From Bacteroidota bacterium (GTDB lineage: Bacteria > Bacteroidota > Bacteroidia > JABDFU01): 33,493 bases of DNA. Each line of letters opens with the position of its first letter. Within the stretch, counting starts at the first letter, position 1. Location: assembly GCA_013286385.1 (NCBI GenBank), contig JABDFU010000020.1, positions 1 to 33,493 of the forward strand. Direction: 5' to 3'. A program made the position numbers and the translations under genes. Of the stretch, positions 1-8,878 are shown in pieces. The notes under the pieces were generated by a model. It ran no database searches, was not told the origin of the DNA, and saw only the letters and a program-made list of their open reading frames with translations.

Positions 1-3000
1 GGTGTTTCCCTGATGACCTTTTTTGGTCACAGTTCGGGTCAGAGCTGGGATGAGGGTATCGCAAATCCAGGTGCTTACAACAATACCGGAAAATATCCCT
101 TCATTATGTCTGATGGTTGTTATGCAGGAGATATTCACCAGGACTATACTTCCCTTTCTCTCAGCACAAACAGCGAACAGTTTGTGCTGACCCCGCAACT
201 GGGCGCCATAGGGTTTCTGGCCTCCACTTCCCTTTCCCAGGACTATGTGCTGGACACTTATACAAGCGAACTTTACAGTAAAATCTGTACCGATTTTTAC
301 GGACACCCCATTGGCAAATGCATACAAAGTTCGATGCTGTTCCTTCAGCCGACGGCCTTCAGTGACATCCTCAGCAAATGCGGATTTCTGTACATGACGC
401 TTGAAGGCGATCCTGCCATTACCCTCAATTCGCCTAAGAAACCCGATTACGAGCTCTCTCAGACGACCCCTACCAATTCAACGGATATTACCTTTAATAC
501 CACTGCCAATCCCGGTAAATTTTACGTTATTGTTACCGAACACAATATAGCCGAATACGTGAAAAAGACCTACACGGTTAAATTGCAAAGAACGCTGCCG
601 AACAAACAGGTTATCACCTATCCATTGCGTGTGAGACCGGCACCCTCCAATCAGGATACGCTTGTTTTTCAGATTGCCTATAATCCAAGTGTTGACCCGG
701 GAGAAAATACTTTTTGCGCTACCCTGAATGCACTGACCCAGATACCTGAATTAAATCCCGGCAACAATTACGCCTGTTCAAGCATAGAACTGCAGGGCAA
801 TAGTATTATTCCGGTCTATCCGTATAATTATGCCATTGTTCCGAATCAGGAGGTAACCCTGAAGGCTTCTGCCATCAATGCTTTTAATCAGAAAGTGGTC
901 CGTTATAAATTTCAGATTGACACCACAGACCGCTACAACAGTCCTATGCTGGATACCGGTTCAGTCCTCAGTAAAGGAGGGGTAATTGAATGGGCTCCAC
1001 CCCGTTTGCGTGTGCCTCCGCATCTGGTAAAAGTAAAAGACAGCGTTGTTTATTTCTGGAGAGTAACGGCAGATACCAACTGGAGGGAATTTTCATTTCA
1101 GGTCATCAAGGGAAAAAGAGGATGGGGGCAGGCACAATTTTTTCAATTCAAAAATGATGGTTTTCAATATGTTTTTTACGACCGGCCCCATCGAACATTT
1201 GACTTTGTGAATAGTAAATTGAGTGTATTTGCTCAGACGGGCATCTATCAGGTACTTCAGTCTAAATCTTCCTTCTTTGCCTACCCCCAATCCTCGATCA
1301 ACGGGAACATTGTGCAGGATTGGTTCTGCGGTGGCAATCCGGCCTGGACCTTTGTGGTCATCAACCCGATCAGCGGTCAGGCCCTTCAGCACAGCAATTT
1401 TTACACCACCTCCTTCGGAGAACAGAGGAGTCTGTATGGCAGCCTGTGGTGTGCATCTTCGGCCTATCACAGCGCCTTTGATTATACCAGAATAGATTCG
1501 CTGCATCCTTCAAAACTGCTCGACAGCGTGATGCTTATGAATCCTGGTTCCTATATTCTGGCCTATACGCAGGGCATACACCCCAACAGTTACACCTATA
1601 CGAGTGGGGCAGTTGACACAGGATTGTATGCTGGTTTCAGTTCTTTTGGAGCCAATTTAAGGCTCGCCCAAAATAGCAACCCAAATCTTCCCATGATCGT
1701 ATTCGGGCAGAACCTGGGTAAGGCTAAAGCGAAAGCGGCCAATATTACGGTAGGAGTGTCAGACACTTCCCTGATTACTCAGAATGATTCCATCACCACC
1801 AACTGGAGCACCGGTTATATTTTATCTCCGGTTATAGGACCCGCCCTATCCTGGGATTCTCTTTACTGGAGGGAAAAAGACCTGGTAAGCGGAGACAGCA
1901 TACGGCTTGGAATCATTGGTATTAAAAACAGTGGCGAAGTAGATACTTTAGTCGGAAGCTTGTCTGTCAGCGGGTTACCTCGTACTACGAACCAGATCAG
2001 TCTTAAAAAAATTCTCAATGCAGCGACCTATCCCAACATACAATTGATCGTCTATATGAGCAATCCTGTCAATTATGTTCCTCCCCAGCTGAAGCGCTGG
2101 CAGGTCATCTATACTCCTGTGCCTGAACTGGCTGTGAATGAATTGGTGAGCAAGAGTCAGAATTGTTATATCAGGAAGGATACTGTGGCTGAAGGGGATT
2201 CCATCAAATTTGCCTATCCGATTCAGAACATTTCAGAATTTGGTTTCGGAAGCGATCTGACACTTTCTTCCTGGATAGTCGATGCAAAAGGGATTCCGCA
2301 TTATCTGCCGGATCGCTACCTGAAAGCACCACTGGCTGCGGGACAATATGTTGTGGACACGGTGAGGGTAGGAACCATAGGATTTGCCGGTCTGGACAAT
2401 CTTTGGGTGGAGGTTAACCAATTGGGCAAGCCCAAAACCCAGCCGGAGGAATACCATTTCAACAACATCGCCAACATTGCATTCAGTGTTGTTGCAGACA
2501 AGACCAATCCACTTTTGGATGTTACTTTTGACGGAGTTCACATTTTGAATCAGGATATTGTTTCTTCGAAACCCAATATTCTGATCAAACTGACCGATGA
2601 AAATAAATTTCTGGCACTTAATGATCCGAATGATTTTGCGGTTTATATTCAGGCACCCGGAGCAGCATCGGCACTTCTTATTCCTTTTGGACCTCTGCTA
2701 AGTTTTACGCCTGCAGTACTGCCTCACAATAGCTGCGTTTTGAATTACACGCCTGTGTTTACTCAGGACGGTATGTATACCTTAATTGTTCAATCAAAAG
2801 ACAGATCGGGTAATCCATCAGGTGGTCCGTATACGATTCAGTTTGAGGTTGTAAAAGAAAGCAGCATCACCCAGATCATGAATTATCCGAATCCTTTTTC
2901 CACGATTACGCGTTTTGTTTTTACCCTCACCGGTTCACAGGTGCCGGATAATTTACAGATAGAGATTATGACCATTACCGGAAAAGTTGTACGTGAGCTG

Positions 3001-3210
3001 ACCAGGAATGATCTCGGCCCCCTGCACATAGGGCGCAATATTACCGAATATGGCTGGGACGGAAGGGATCAATACGGAAATCCGGTTGGAAACGGGATTT
3101 ACCTTTACCATGTTCATACCCGTCTTAACGGCGGCTCTATGCAGAGTATGGCCAGCGGAGCGGATACTTATATTACCAATGGTTTCGGTAAAATGCAATT
3201 GATTCGCTAG
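1..3210 (+). CDS. C25 (gingipain-type) cysteine peptidase with T9SS sorting domain, 5'-partial
   Basis: The frame is open from base 1, so the N-terminus lies outside the window; the first Met (base 13) is internal. The visible part begins inside a peptidase C25 domain. The likely catalytic His is in FFGHSS (codon 10) and the catalytic Cys in SDGCYAG (codon 40), a spacing close to the gingipain His-Cys dyad. A long beta-rich region follows. The last ~90 residues form a type IX secretion sorting domain, starting at NYPNPF and containing the motifs WDGRDQYGNPVGNGIYLYHV. The protein should therefore cross the outer membrane by T9SS and be surface-attached or released. The size and layout also resemble PorU or PorU2-like T9SS sortases, and without the N-terminus I cannot separate these from a secreted protease. 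The stop codon overlaps the GTG start of lnt by one base, so the two are probably cotranscribed. Confidence 0.85.
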   Translation, partial: GVSLMTFFGHSSGQSWDEGIANPGAYNNTGKYPFIMSDGCYAGDIHQDYTSLSLSTNSEQFVLTPQLGAIGFLASTSLSQDYVLDTYTSELYSKICTDFYGHPIGKCIQSSMLFLQPTAFSDILSKCGFLYMTLEGDPAITLNSPKKPDYELSQTTPTNSTDITFNTTANPGKFYVIVTEHNIAEYVKKTYTVKLQRTLPNKQVITYPLRVRPAPSNQDTLVFQIAYNPSVDPGENTFCATLNALTQIPELNPGNNYACSSIELQGNSIIPVYPYNYAIVPNQEVTLKASAINAFNQKVVRYKFQIDTTDRYNSPMLDTGSVLSKGGVIEWAPPRLRVPPHLVKVKDSVVYFWRVTADTNWREFSFQVIKGKRGWGQAQFFQFKNDGFQYVFYDRPHRTFDFVNSKLSVFAQTGIYQVLQSKSSFFAYPQSSINGNIVQDWFCGGNPAWTFVVINPISGQALQHSNFYTTSFGEQRSLYGSLWCASSAYHSAFDYTRIDSLHPSKLLDSVMLMNPGSYILAYTQGIHPNSYTYTSGAVDTGLYAGFSSFGANLRLAQNSNPNLPMIVFGQNLGKAKAKAANITVGVSDTSLITQNDSITTNWSTGYILSPVIGPALSWDSLYWREKDLVSGDSIRLGIIGIKNSGEVDTLVGSLSVSGLPRTTNQISLKKILNAATYPNIQLIVYMSNPVNYVPPQLKRWQVIYTPVPELAVNELVSKSQNCYIRKDTVAEGDSIKFAYPIQNISEFGFGSDLTLSSWIVDAKGIPHYLPDRYLKAPLAAGQYVVDTVRVGTIGFAGLDNLWVEVNQLGKPKTQPEEYHFNNIANIAFSVVADKTNPLLDVTFDGVHILNQDIVSSKPNILIKLTDENKFLALNDPNDFAVYIQAPGAASALLIPFGPLLSFTPAVLPHNSCVLNYTPVFTQDGMYTLIVQSKDRSGNPSGGPYTIQFEVVKESSITQIMNYPNPFSTITRFVFTLTGSQVPDNLQIEIMTITGKVVRELTRNDLGPLHIGRNITEYGWDGRDQYGNPVGNGIYLYHVHTRLNGGSMQSMASGADTYITNGFGKMQLIR

Positions 3211-4832
3211 TGAGAGCTCTTTGTTATGGCCTGCTCAGTGCCCTTCTCTTAAGTATAGGATGGCCTCCTTACGGATTCAGCCCCTTTTTGTTTGTAGCTT
3301 TTGTACCTCTTTTGCTGCTGGAAAAGGAACTGCTGAATGCGAAGCCGCGGTTTTGGCTTTTGAAAATATTCTGTTATTCTCTCCTGACTTTTATTTTCTG
3401 GAATGCATCGGTAAGCTGGTGGGTTTACAACGCTTCTCCCGGAGGGGCTGTTGCAGCTGTGCTTGAAAATGCCCTGGTGATGGCCCTGGCCTTTACATTT
3501 TCATCGGGACTTAAAAAACGCGTTACGGTTTCCCTTCGTTATTTTGTTTTTCCTGTTGTATGGCTTTCTTATGAATACCTCAATCACAACTGGGATCTGG
3601 CTTATCCCTGGCTGAGCCTGGGCAACGGACTGGCGGCAAACTACCGATTGATTCAGTGGTATGAGTATACCGGTGTTCTGGGAGGTTCGCTCTGGATTAT
3701 ACTTTGCAATCAGCTTGTTTTTTACTGGATCAGCGAAAAAAAGCACATTTTGCGATTCAAAAGGCGAACACTAGTGGTATTGCTTTGTCTGGCCGTTGTT
3801 CCTCTGATCGTATCTCTGGGAATTTATTCTGGTTTGGCGGCGGACAGCCAAAACTCAGTTGCGAAGGGTGCCTCAAAAAAATCAATAAATATTGTCGCCG
3901 TTCAGCCCAATATAGATCCGTATAACGAAAAATTCAGCGGTGATTATCAGCGCCAACTGGAGAAGATGCTTTCTCTGGCTTCGACAAAACTCGACAGTAG
4001 CGTTAATTTTCTGGTGTTTCCGGAGACTGCACTTACCGAAGAGATCTGGGAAAATGATCTGACAAAGGTGGAAAGCATTCGTATGCTGGAGGATTTTCTG
4101 AAACTGCACAAGCAACTCACGATTGTAACCGGTGCAAGTACCGCCCGGCTCTATAAAGCCGGGGAGCCGCATAGTTCGACGGCACAGCAATTCAGAGATG
4201 ACAGCCTTTGGTACGATAATTACAATACGGCTTTTCAGTTGGATACCAGCGGGAAAATTCAGGTCTATCACAAATCGAAACTGGTACCCGGTGTGGAAAA
4301 AATGCCCTTCCCCCGTTTATTGAAGCCCCTTGAAAAACTGGCTATCAATCTGGGCGGAACTTTTGGTAGTCTGGGTACTCAGAGCGAGCGAACAGCATTT
4401 GTTTCAGCCGGGGGAATCCGCATAGCACCTATTATTTGCTACGAATCGGTCTTCGGAGAATACGTTACGAAATATGTACTGAACGGCGCAGGAATTCTTT
4501 GCATTATGACCAATGATGGCTGGTGGGGAGATACACCCGGATACAAGCAGCACTTGTTGTATGGCCGGCTTCGGGCCATTGAAAACCGAAGAGCGATTGT
4601 CAGGGTAGCGAATACAGGTATTTCCTGTTTCATTAATTCGAGGGGTGATCTTCAGCAGCGCACGCCCTGGTGGCAGCCGGCGGTTATAAGTGCCTCTCTT
4701 GAATCAGGCGATCAACTGACTTTTTATACACGGTACGGAGATTATATCGGAAGGGCGGCTTCGTTTATTGTTCTGATTCTGGTTCTTGTTGCAATTGTAA
4801 GGAGATTCACCGGCTCAGGTGTAAAAGGGTAA
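3210..4832 (+). CDS. lnt: Apolipoprotein N-acyltransferase
   Basis: Lnt transfers an acyl chain from phospholipid to the N-terminal Cys of diacylated lipoproteins at the periplasmic face of the inner membrane. The 540-aa protein has about six N-terminal hydrophobic segments (roughly residues 1-210), then a nitrilase-like domain and a C-terminal membrane anchor. The Glu-Lys-Cys triad is visible: E272 in VFPETAL, K355 in YHKSKLVPGVEKMP and C410 in IICYESVFGEYV. WWGDTPG and the ENRRAIVRVANTGIS block are also family signatures. The start is GTG, overlapping the stop of the upstream peptidase by one base. The next Met is about 90 residues in, which would remove several membrane segments, so GTG is preferred. 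Lpd follows after 18 bp. Confidence 0.95.
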   Translation: MRALCYGLLSALLLSIGWPPYGFSPFLFVAFVPLLLLEKELLNAKPRFWLLKIFCYSLLTFIFWNASVSWWVYNASPGGAVAAVLENALVMALAFTFSSGLKKRVTVSLRYFVFPVVWLSYEYLNHNWDLAYPWLSLGNGLAANYRLIQWYEYTGVLGGSLWIILCNQLVFYWISEKKHILRFKRRTLVVLLCLAVVPLIVSLGIYSGLAADSQNSVAKGASKKSINIVAVQPNIDPYNEKFSGDYQRQLEKMLSLASTKLDSSVNFLVFPETALTEEIWENDLTKVESIRMLEDFLKLHKQLTIVTGASTARLYKAGEPHSSTAQQFRDDSLWYDNYNTAFQLDTSGKIQVYHKSKLVPGVEKMPFPRLLKPLEKLAINLGGTFGSLGTQSERTAFVSAGGIRIAPIICYESVFGEYVTKYVLNGAGILCIMTNDGWWGDTPGYKQHLLYGRLRAIENRRAIVRVANTGISCFINSRGDLQQRTPWWQPAVISASLESGDQLTFYTRYGDYIGRAASFIVLILVLVAIVRRFTGSGVKG

Positions 4833-4850
4833 AAACAGTAACTTTAACTC

Positions 4851-6269
4851 ATGGAAAAATTTGATGTTTGTGTTATCGGCTCTGGTCCGGGCGGCTATAT
4901 TGCCGCCATACGCTGTGCTCAGCTTGGGATGAAAACCGCTTTGGTCGAAAAGTATGTTACTCTCGGAGGGACCTGCCTTAATGTGGGCTGCATTCCTTCC
5001 AAGGCCCTGCTCGATTCTTCAGAGCAGTTTTACAATGCGGGCCATAATTTTTCAGCACATGGCATAACACTCAAAGATCTGAAGGTTGATCTGTCCCAGA
5101 TGATCAAAAGAAAAGGGGCGGTGGTTAAAGCCACTACCGATGGGATTGCTTTCCTGATGAAGAAAAATAAGATTACGGTTTATTCAGGTACTGCATCTTT
5201 TCTTAGCGCAACTTCAATTCAAGTGCAGGCTGAAAATGCCGTTGTGATCGAAACAAAAAATACAATTATTGCAACCGGGTCGAAACCCGCTTCATTACCC
5301 GGAATAACTATAGATAAAAAGAGAATCATCACTTCCACTGAGGCCTTGAATCTTACCGAGATTCCCAGGCATTTGATCATAATAGGAGGAGGGGTGATAG
5401 GGCTTGAGTTGGGATCGGTGTATGCGCGGCTTGGTTCGAAAGTGTCGGTGGTTGAATTTTCTGATTCACTTATCGGAAATATGGATAAGGGGCTGGGTCA
5501 GGAATTGCAAAAGGTTCTTAAAAAGGAAGGTTTTGAATTTTACCTGGGACACAAAGTAGGTTTTGCGGGCCTGAGCGGAGATGAAGGCATTCCTGACGGC
5601 GGGCAGGTTTTGGTGAAGGCTACAGATGCCAAGGGGCAGGCTGTGGAGTTCAAAGGAGATTACTGCCTGGTTGCTGTCGGACGTAAACCATACACGGATA
5701 ATCTTGGACTCGATAAAGCCGGGATAAAGCCGGATGCCAAAGGAAGAATAGAGGTGGATGAACATTTGCAAACCAGTGTCAAGGGAATCTATGCAATAGG
5801 TGACGTAATTAAAGGCGCCATGCTGGCACACAAGGCCGAGGAAGAAGGCGTTTTTGTAGCGGAACATTTGGCCGGACAAAAACCGCATATCAATTACAAC
5901 CTGATTCCGGGAGTAGTGTATACCTGGCCCGAGGTTGCCTCGGTCGGATTTTCAGAAGAACAGCTGAAGGAACAAAACAAGAACTACAAAACCGGTAGTT
6001 TCCCTTTCAGGGCCAGCGGACGAGCCCGAGCCAGCATGGATCTGGACGGGTTTGTAAAAGTGCTGGCCGATTCCGCCACGGATGAAATCCTGGGTGTACA
6101 CATCATAGGTCCCCGTGCGGCGGATATGATAGCCGAAGCGGTGGTAGCCATGGAATACAGGGCCTCAGCTGAAGACATTTCCCGTATCTCCCATGCCCAT
6201 CCGACCTATACGGAGGCCATTAAAGAGGCTTGTCTGGATGCGACAGGGAAAAGGGCGTTGAATAGATGA
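4851..6269 (+). CDS. lpd: Dihydrolipoyl dehydrogenase (E3)
   Basis: This FAD-dependent E3 subunit reoxidises the dihydrolipoyl groups of 2-oxo acid dehydrogenase complexes with NAD+. It has 472 aa, normal for the family. Visible features: an N-terminal FAD Rossmann motif (GSGPGGY), the redox-active disulfide C42/C47 in GGTCLNVGCIPSK, an NAD-binding motif (IIGGGVIGLELG), the second FAD motif (GIYAIGDV) and the C-terminal dimerisation domain with catalytic pair H450/E455 in HAHPTYTEAIKEA. It sits between lnt and hemH, not beside an E1/E2 pair. The likely partners SucA and SucB are encoded more than 23 kb downstream on the same strand, and this E3 may serve other complexes as well. Its stop overlaps the hemH start as ATGA, which indicates translational coupling. 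Confidence 0.97.
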   Translation: MEKFDVCVIGSGPGGYIAAIRCAQLGMKTALVEKYVTLGGTCLNVGCIPSKALLDSSEQFYNAGHNFSAHGITLKDLKVDLSQMIKRKGAVVKATTDGIAFLMKKNKITVYSGTASFLSATSIQVQAENAVVIETKNTIIATGSKPASLPGITIDKKRIITSTEALNLTEIPRHLIIIGGGVIGLELGSVYARLGSKVSVVEFSDSLIGNMDKGLGQELQKVLKKEGFEFYLGHKVGFAGLSGDEGIPDGGQVLVKATDAKGQAVEFKGDYCLVAVGRKPYTDNLGLDKAGIKPDAKGRIEVDEHLQTSVKGIYAIGDVIKGAMLAHKAEEEGVFVAEHLAGQKPHINYNLIPGVVYTWPEVASVGFSEEQLKEQNKNYKTGSFPFRASGRARASMDLDGFVKVLADSATDEILGVHIIGPRAADMIAEAVVAMEYRASAEDISRISHAHPTYTEAIKEACLDATGKRALNR

Positions 6270-7276
6270 CAACAGGAATTCTTTTAATCAACTTGGGAAC
6301 ACCCGACAGCCCCTCAGCCGGGGATGTGCGCAAGTACCTGAGCGAATTTTTAAACGACCCGCGCGTCATTGATATTCACCCTGTGGCGAGGTTTTTCCTG
6401 GTGAATGGTATCATTGTTCCCTTTCGTGCTTCAAAATCGGCAAAACTTTATCAGCAGATCTGGACAGAGAAAGGTTCGCCGCTGTTGATCCATGGACAGA
6501 ATCTGAAGGAAAAACTTCAGCTTGCGTTGGGCCCGGCGTTCGCAGTTGAATTGGGAATGCGCTACGGTAAACCGACCATTGCTTCGGCGCTGGAAAATTT
6601 GCGCAGGCGAAGTGTAGATAAAATCCTGATCCTTCCGCTCTATCCCCAGTATGCCTCTTCAAGTACGGGATCTTCTGTGGATCTGGCCCTTGAATTCATT
6701 CGCAAATGGGAAGTCATTCCTTCTTTGCAGATCATCGACAAATTTTACGATCATCCGGGATTCATCAATTGCCTTGTTTCGGCTGCGAGAAAGTACAAGC
6801 CGGAGGACTATGATTATTTTTTGTTTTCTTATCATGGACTTCCCGAACGCCACATAAAAAAATCCTCCAAACATTACGGATCTGACTCCTGCACTTTCGG
6901 AAGTTGTTGCGATTCCATAGGTGCAAAGAATCAGTATTGTTACCGTGCGGCATGCATGGAGACAACACGACAGATGGTTAAGCGCCTTGGAATTCCCGAA
7001 GGGAAGTACTCCAGCAGTTTTCAATCACGCCTTGATGACAAGTGGTTAAAACCGTATTCAGATAAAGTCATTGCTGAAAAAGCAAAAAACGGAATTCGCC
7101 GTATGCTGGTGTTTTCGCCAGCTTTCGTTGCCGACTGTCTGGAAACGATTTATGAAATAGGAATAGAGTACAAAGAAATCTTTATCAGGAATGGAGGAGA
7201 ACAGCTTCAGCTTGTTGAAAGCCTGAATTCGAATCCCGATTGGGTAGCGTGTATAAAGGAAATCACGCTAAGTTGA
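6266..7276 (+). CDS. hemH: Ferrochelatase
   Basis: Ferrochelatase inserts Fe2+ into protoporphyrin IX, the last step of protoporphyrin-dependent haem synthesis. The 336-aa protein begins with the family motif GILLINLGTPDSP. The metal-binding His is H190 in FSYHGLPERH, followed by the SFQSRL...KWLKPY block and the acidic C-terminal segment VADCLETIYEIGIEY. A Cys-rich stretch lies just after the active-site His: C209, C214, C215, C225 and C230. Some microbial ferrochelatases bind a [2Fe-2S] cluster, so this could be such a site, but the sequence alone does not prove it. The ATG overlaps the lpd stop by 4 bp. The gene ends 18 bp before a convergent gene, with no obvious hairpin terminator between them. 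Confidence 0.96.
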   Translation: MTTGILLINLGTPDSPSAGDVRKYLSEFLNDPRVIDIHPVARFFLVNGIIVPFRASKSAKLYQQIWTEKGSPLLIHGQNLKEKLQLALGPAFAVELGMRYGKPTIASALENLRRRSVDKILILPLYPQYASSSTGSSVDLALEFIRKWEVIPSLQIIDKFYDHPGFINCLVSAARKYKPEDYDYFLFSYHGLPERHIKKSSKHYGSDSCTFGSCCDSIGAKNQYCYRAACMETTRQMVKRLGIPEGKYSSSFQSRLDDKWLKPYSDKVIAEKAKNGIRRMLVFSPAFVADCLETIYEIGIEYKEIFIRNGGEQLQLVESLNSNPDWVACIKEITLS

Positions 7277-7294
7277 GTTTAACGAGGCCTTGTC

Positions 7295-8767
7295 CTATTG
7301 TACGATGATTTTCTGCTTGTAGATATCGTTGTTCACCGATCCGATTACGGTATATACTCCGGGAGGGATGTGCTGAGTCTGGTCAATGGCCTCCAATACC
7401 GAGCCGTTGCTATCGCTGAAGGTAAGTTTTGAATACATCATCTGACCCAGCACGTTTATCATTACAACAAGGACCTGCTGTTGGGGTTGGAGGCCGTTCA
7501 TTTTCATATAAACGCTTTGTCCCGAGGAAGGGCTTGGAAATACAGACAAGGCAGCACTGGAGCCGGTCGTTCCGTTTCCGCTGCAGTTAACAGAAACCGG
7601 GCTGGAATAAACGGTTTTGCCGTCGTAATCAGTTTGTCCGAGACGGTAGTAATAACTTGTCCCGTTGGGATCAGGGTCGCTGGCCTGGTAGGTGAGCAAA
7701 GTAGAACTGTTTCCGGCACCTTTTACCTGGTCTACATTTGTGTAGTTAATGCCGTCTGCTGAACGCTGAATAGTAAAATAGTTGTTGTTGATTTCGCTGG
7801 CCGTAGCCCATTCGAGGTTCACCACATCGTTGCTGCAAACGGCTGTAAATTCAATAAGGACAATGGGAAGGGGACTGGTGGATTCTGAAAGTATCCATTC
7901 AGCAGTGGTGTTGGCCGTTGCAGCCATAGCCGGGGTGGAATGGGCTACATTGTTAAAGGTAACAGGCACGGTTGTCACATATCCAATCGTTGCGCCCGGA
8001 CTAATGCCTATTGTAGGATTGGGATTGCTGATAATGGGGTATTCCCAGGCCGAACCTGAATTGCTGTAGCTCTGGGCCATAAAGTCACCGGTTGGCAGGC
8101 TGGTGGTATTTTCCCACCCTTTGTAGGGGAAAGTGATGGAAGCAACAATCGCAGTGCCGCTCAGCGTCGGAGTAGTGATCATGTACATCCTGTCGATAAC
8201 AGAAGTTGTTGCATTTGCACCTGCAACACCCACCATGGATGTTATGTTGGTCCAATAGGCTCCGTTAATTTCGTTGTTTTCGGTAACGTTGTAACTTCCG
8301 GCATTGTTGGCCCCTCCGGCATTGGCCGTATTGTTACTGCCCATACCCTGGGTTGCAACCATGACCTGGTCTGCCCCTGCAGCGCCTCCGCTGGCTGTGG
8401 TTTTGGCAAAAGTGAGCGGCAGGTAGGCCCCCATTCCGTCACCGAACGGATAAACATAATTGCCCGTACTGTTCCCTCCGGTGCCGTCGGTTTCCCAGTT
8501 TATAGCATTGCCTTGAGTTTCTGAAACGATCACCCCTGAACTGGCGCCTGTGGGTGCATAGATACCTCCGTAATTCGCCTGTGCAACATTTATAATAATC
8601 GGTGAAGCGGTTGTTCCTCCATTCATGGAAACTACAACTCCCCCGTATAGCTGAAGAGCGCAGTTGCCCGATCCGGTACATTGGGAAAACACAGAGGCCG
8701 ATACGGATGAAAGAACCGAAACGATAAGACTGTATCTCAAATACCTCAATGGTAAACGATCCTTCAT
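7295..8767 (-). CDS. Secreted protein with FN3-like region and T9SS sorting domain
   Basis: I do not recognise a specific function. The 490-aa protein has a clear signal peptide (basic start, then a hydrophobic stretch ending near SASVFSQ, about residue 28). Residues ~30-295 are Gly/Ala/Ser/Thr/Asn-rich and beta-prone. Residues ~299-395 match the fibronectin-III-like module common next to sorting domains in Bacteroidota, with LEWATASEINNNYFTIQRS and YYYRLGQTDYDGK. Residues ~405-490 are a type IX sorting domain in which VFPSPSSG replaces the usual YPNPxxG, followed by PPGVYTVIG and a short Lys-rich end. The product should be exported by Sec and then T9SS to the surface or medium. It is a single-gene unit with its own promoter-like sequence upstream and is convergent with hemH. 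Confidence 0.85.
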   Translation of the reverse strand: MKDRLPLRYLRYSLIVSVLSSVSASVFSQCTGSGNCALQLYGGVVVSMNGGTTASPIIINVAQANYGGIYAPTGASSGVIVSETQGNAINWETDGTGGNSTGNYVYPFGDGMGAYLPLTFAKTTASGGAAGADQVMVATQGMGSNNTANAGGANNAGSYNVTENNEINGAYWTNITSMVGVAGANATTSVIDRMYMITTPTLSGTAIVASITFPYKGWENTTSLPTGDFMAQSYSNSGSAWEYPIISNPNPTIGISPGATIGYVTTVPVTFNNVAHSTPAMAATANTTAEWILSESTSPLPIVLIEFTAVCSNDVVNLEWATASEINNNYFTIQRSADGINYTNVDQVKGAGNSSTLLTYQASDPDPNGTSYYYRLGQTDYDGKTVYSSPVSVNCSGNGTTGSSAALSVFPSPSSGQSVYMKMNGLQPQQQVLVVMINVLGQMMYSKLTFSDSNGSVLEAIDQTQHIPPGVYTVIGSVNNDIYKQKIIVQ

Positions 8768-8792
8768 GCTTTGAACTTCATTCTTTGAGCCA

Positions 8793-8823
8793 TAAATCTA
8801 AGTCATTCTACTCAAATAACAAA
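8793..8823 (-). promoter_or_regulatory. Bacteroidota-type promoter of the secreted T9SS protein
   Basis: Read on the minus strand there is TTTG (bases 8823-8820), a 19-base spacer and TAGATTTA (8800-8793), ending 25 bases before the ATG. This is a close match to the Bacteroidota promoter layout TTTG-N19-TAnnTTTG, with A for G in the last position. It is the best -33/-7 pair in the window. Confidence 0.55.
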
Positions 8824-8836
8824 AAAAGGTTACGGC

Positions 8837-8870
8837 TTGTACAGCAATTCTTTATTTTAGGTTAAATTAG
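8837..8870 (+). promoter_or_regulatory. Possible promoter of pabB-tilS
   Basis: TTG at 8837-8839 is followed after 23 bases by TAAATTAG at 8863-8870, eight bases before the pabB ATG. A second -7-like sequence, TATTTTAG, lies at 8853-8860. The form TAnnTTAG, rather than TAnnTTTG, recurs upstream of other genes in this window. The spacer is at the long end of the accepted range. Confidence 0.35.
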
Positions 8871-8878
8871 GTCCTGAA

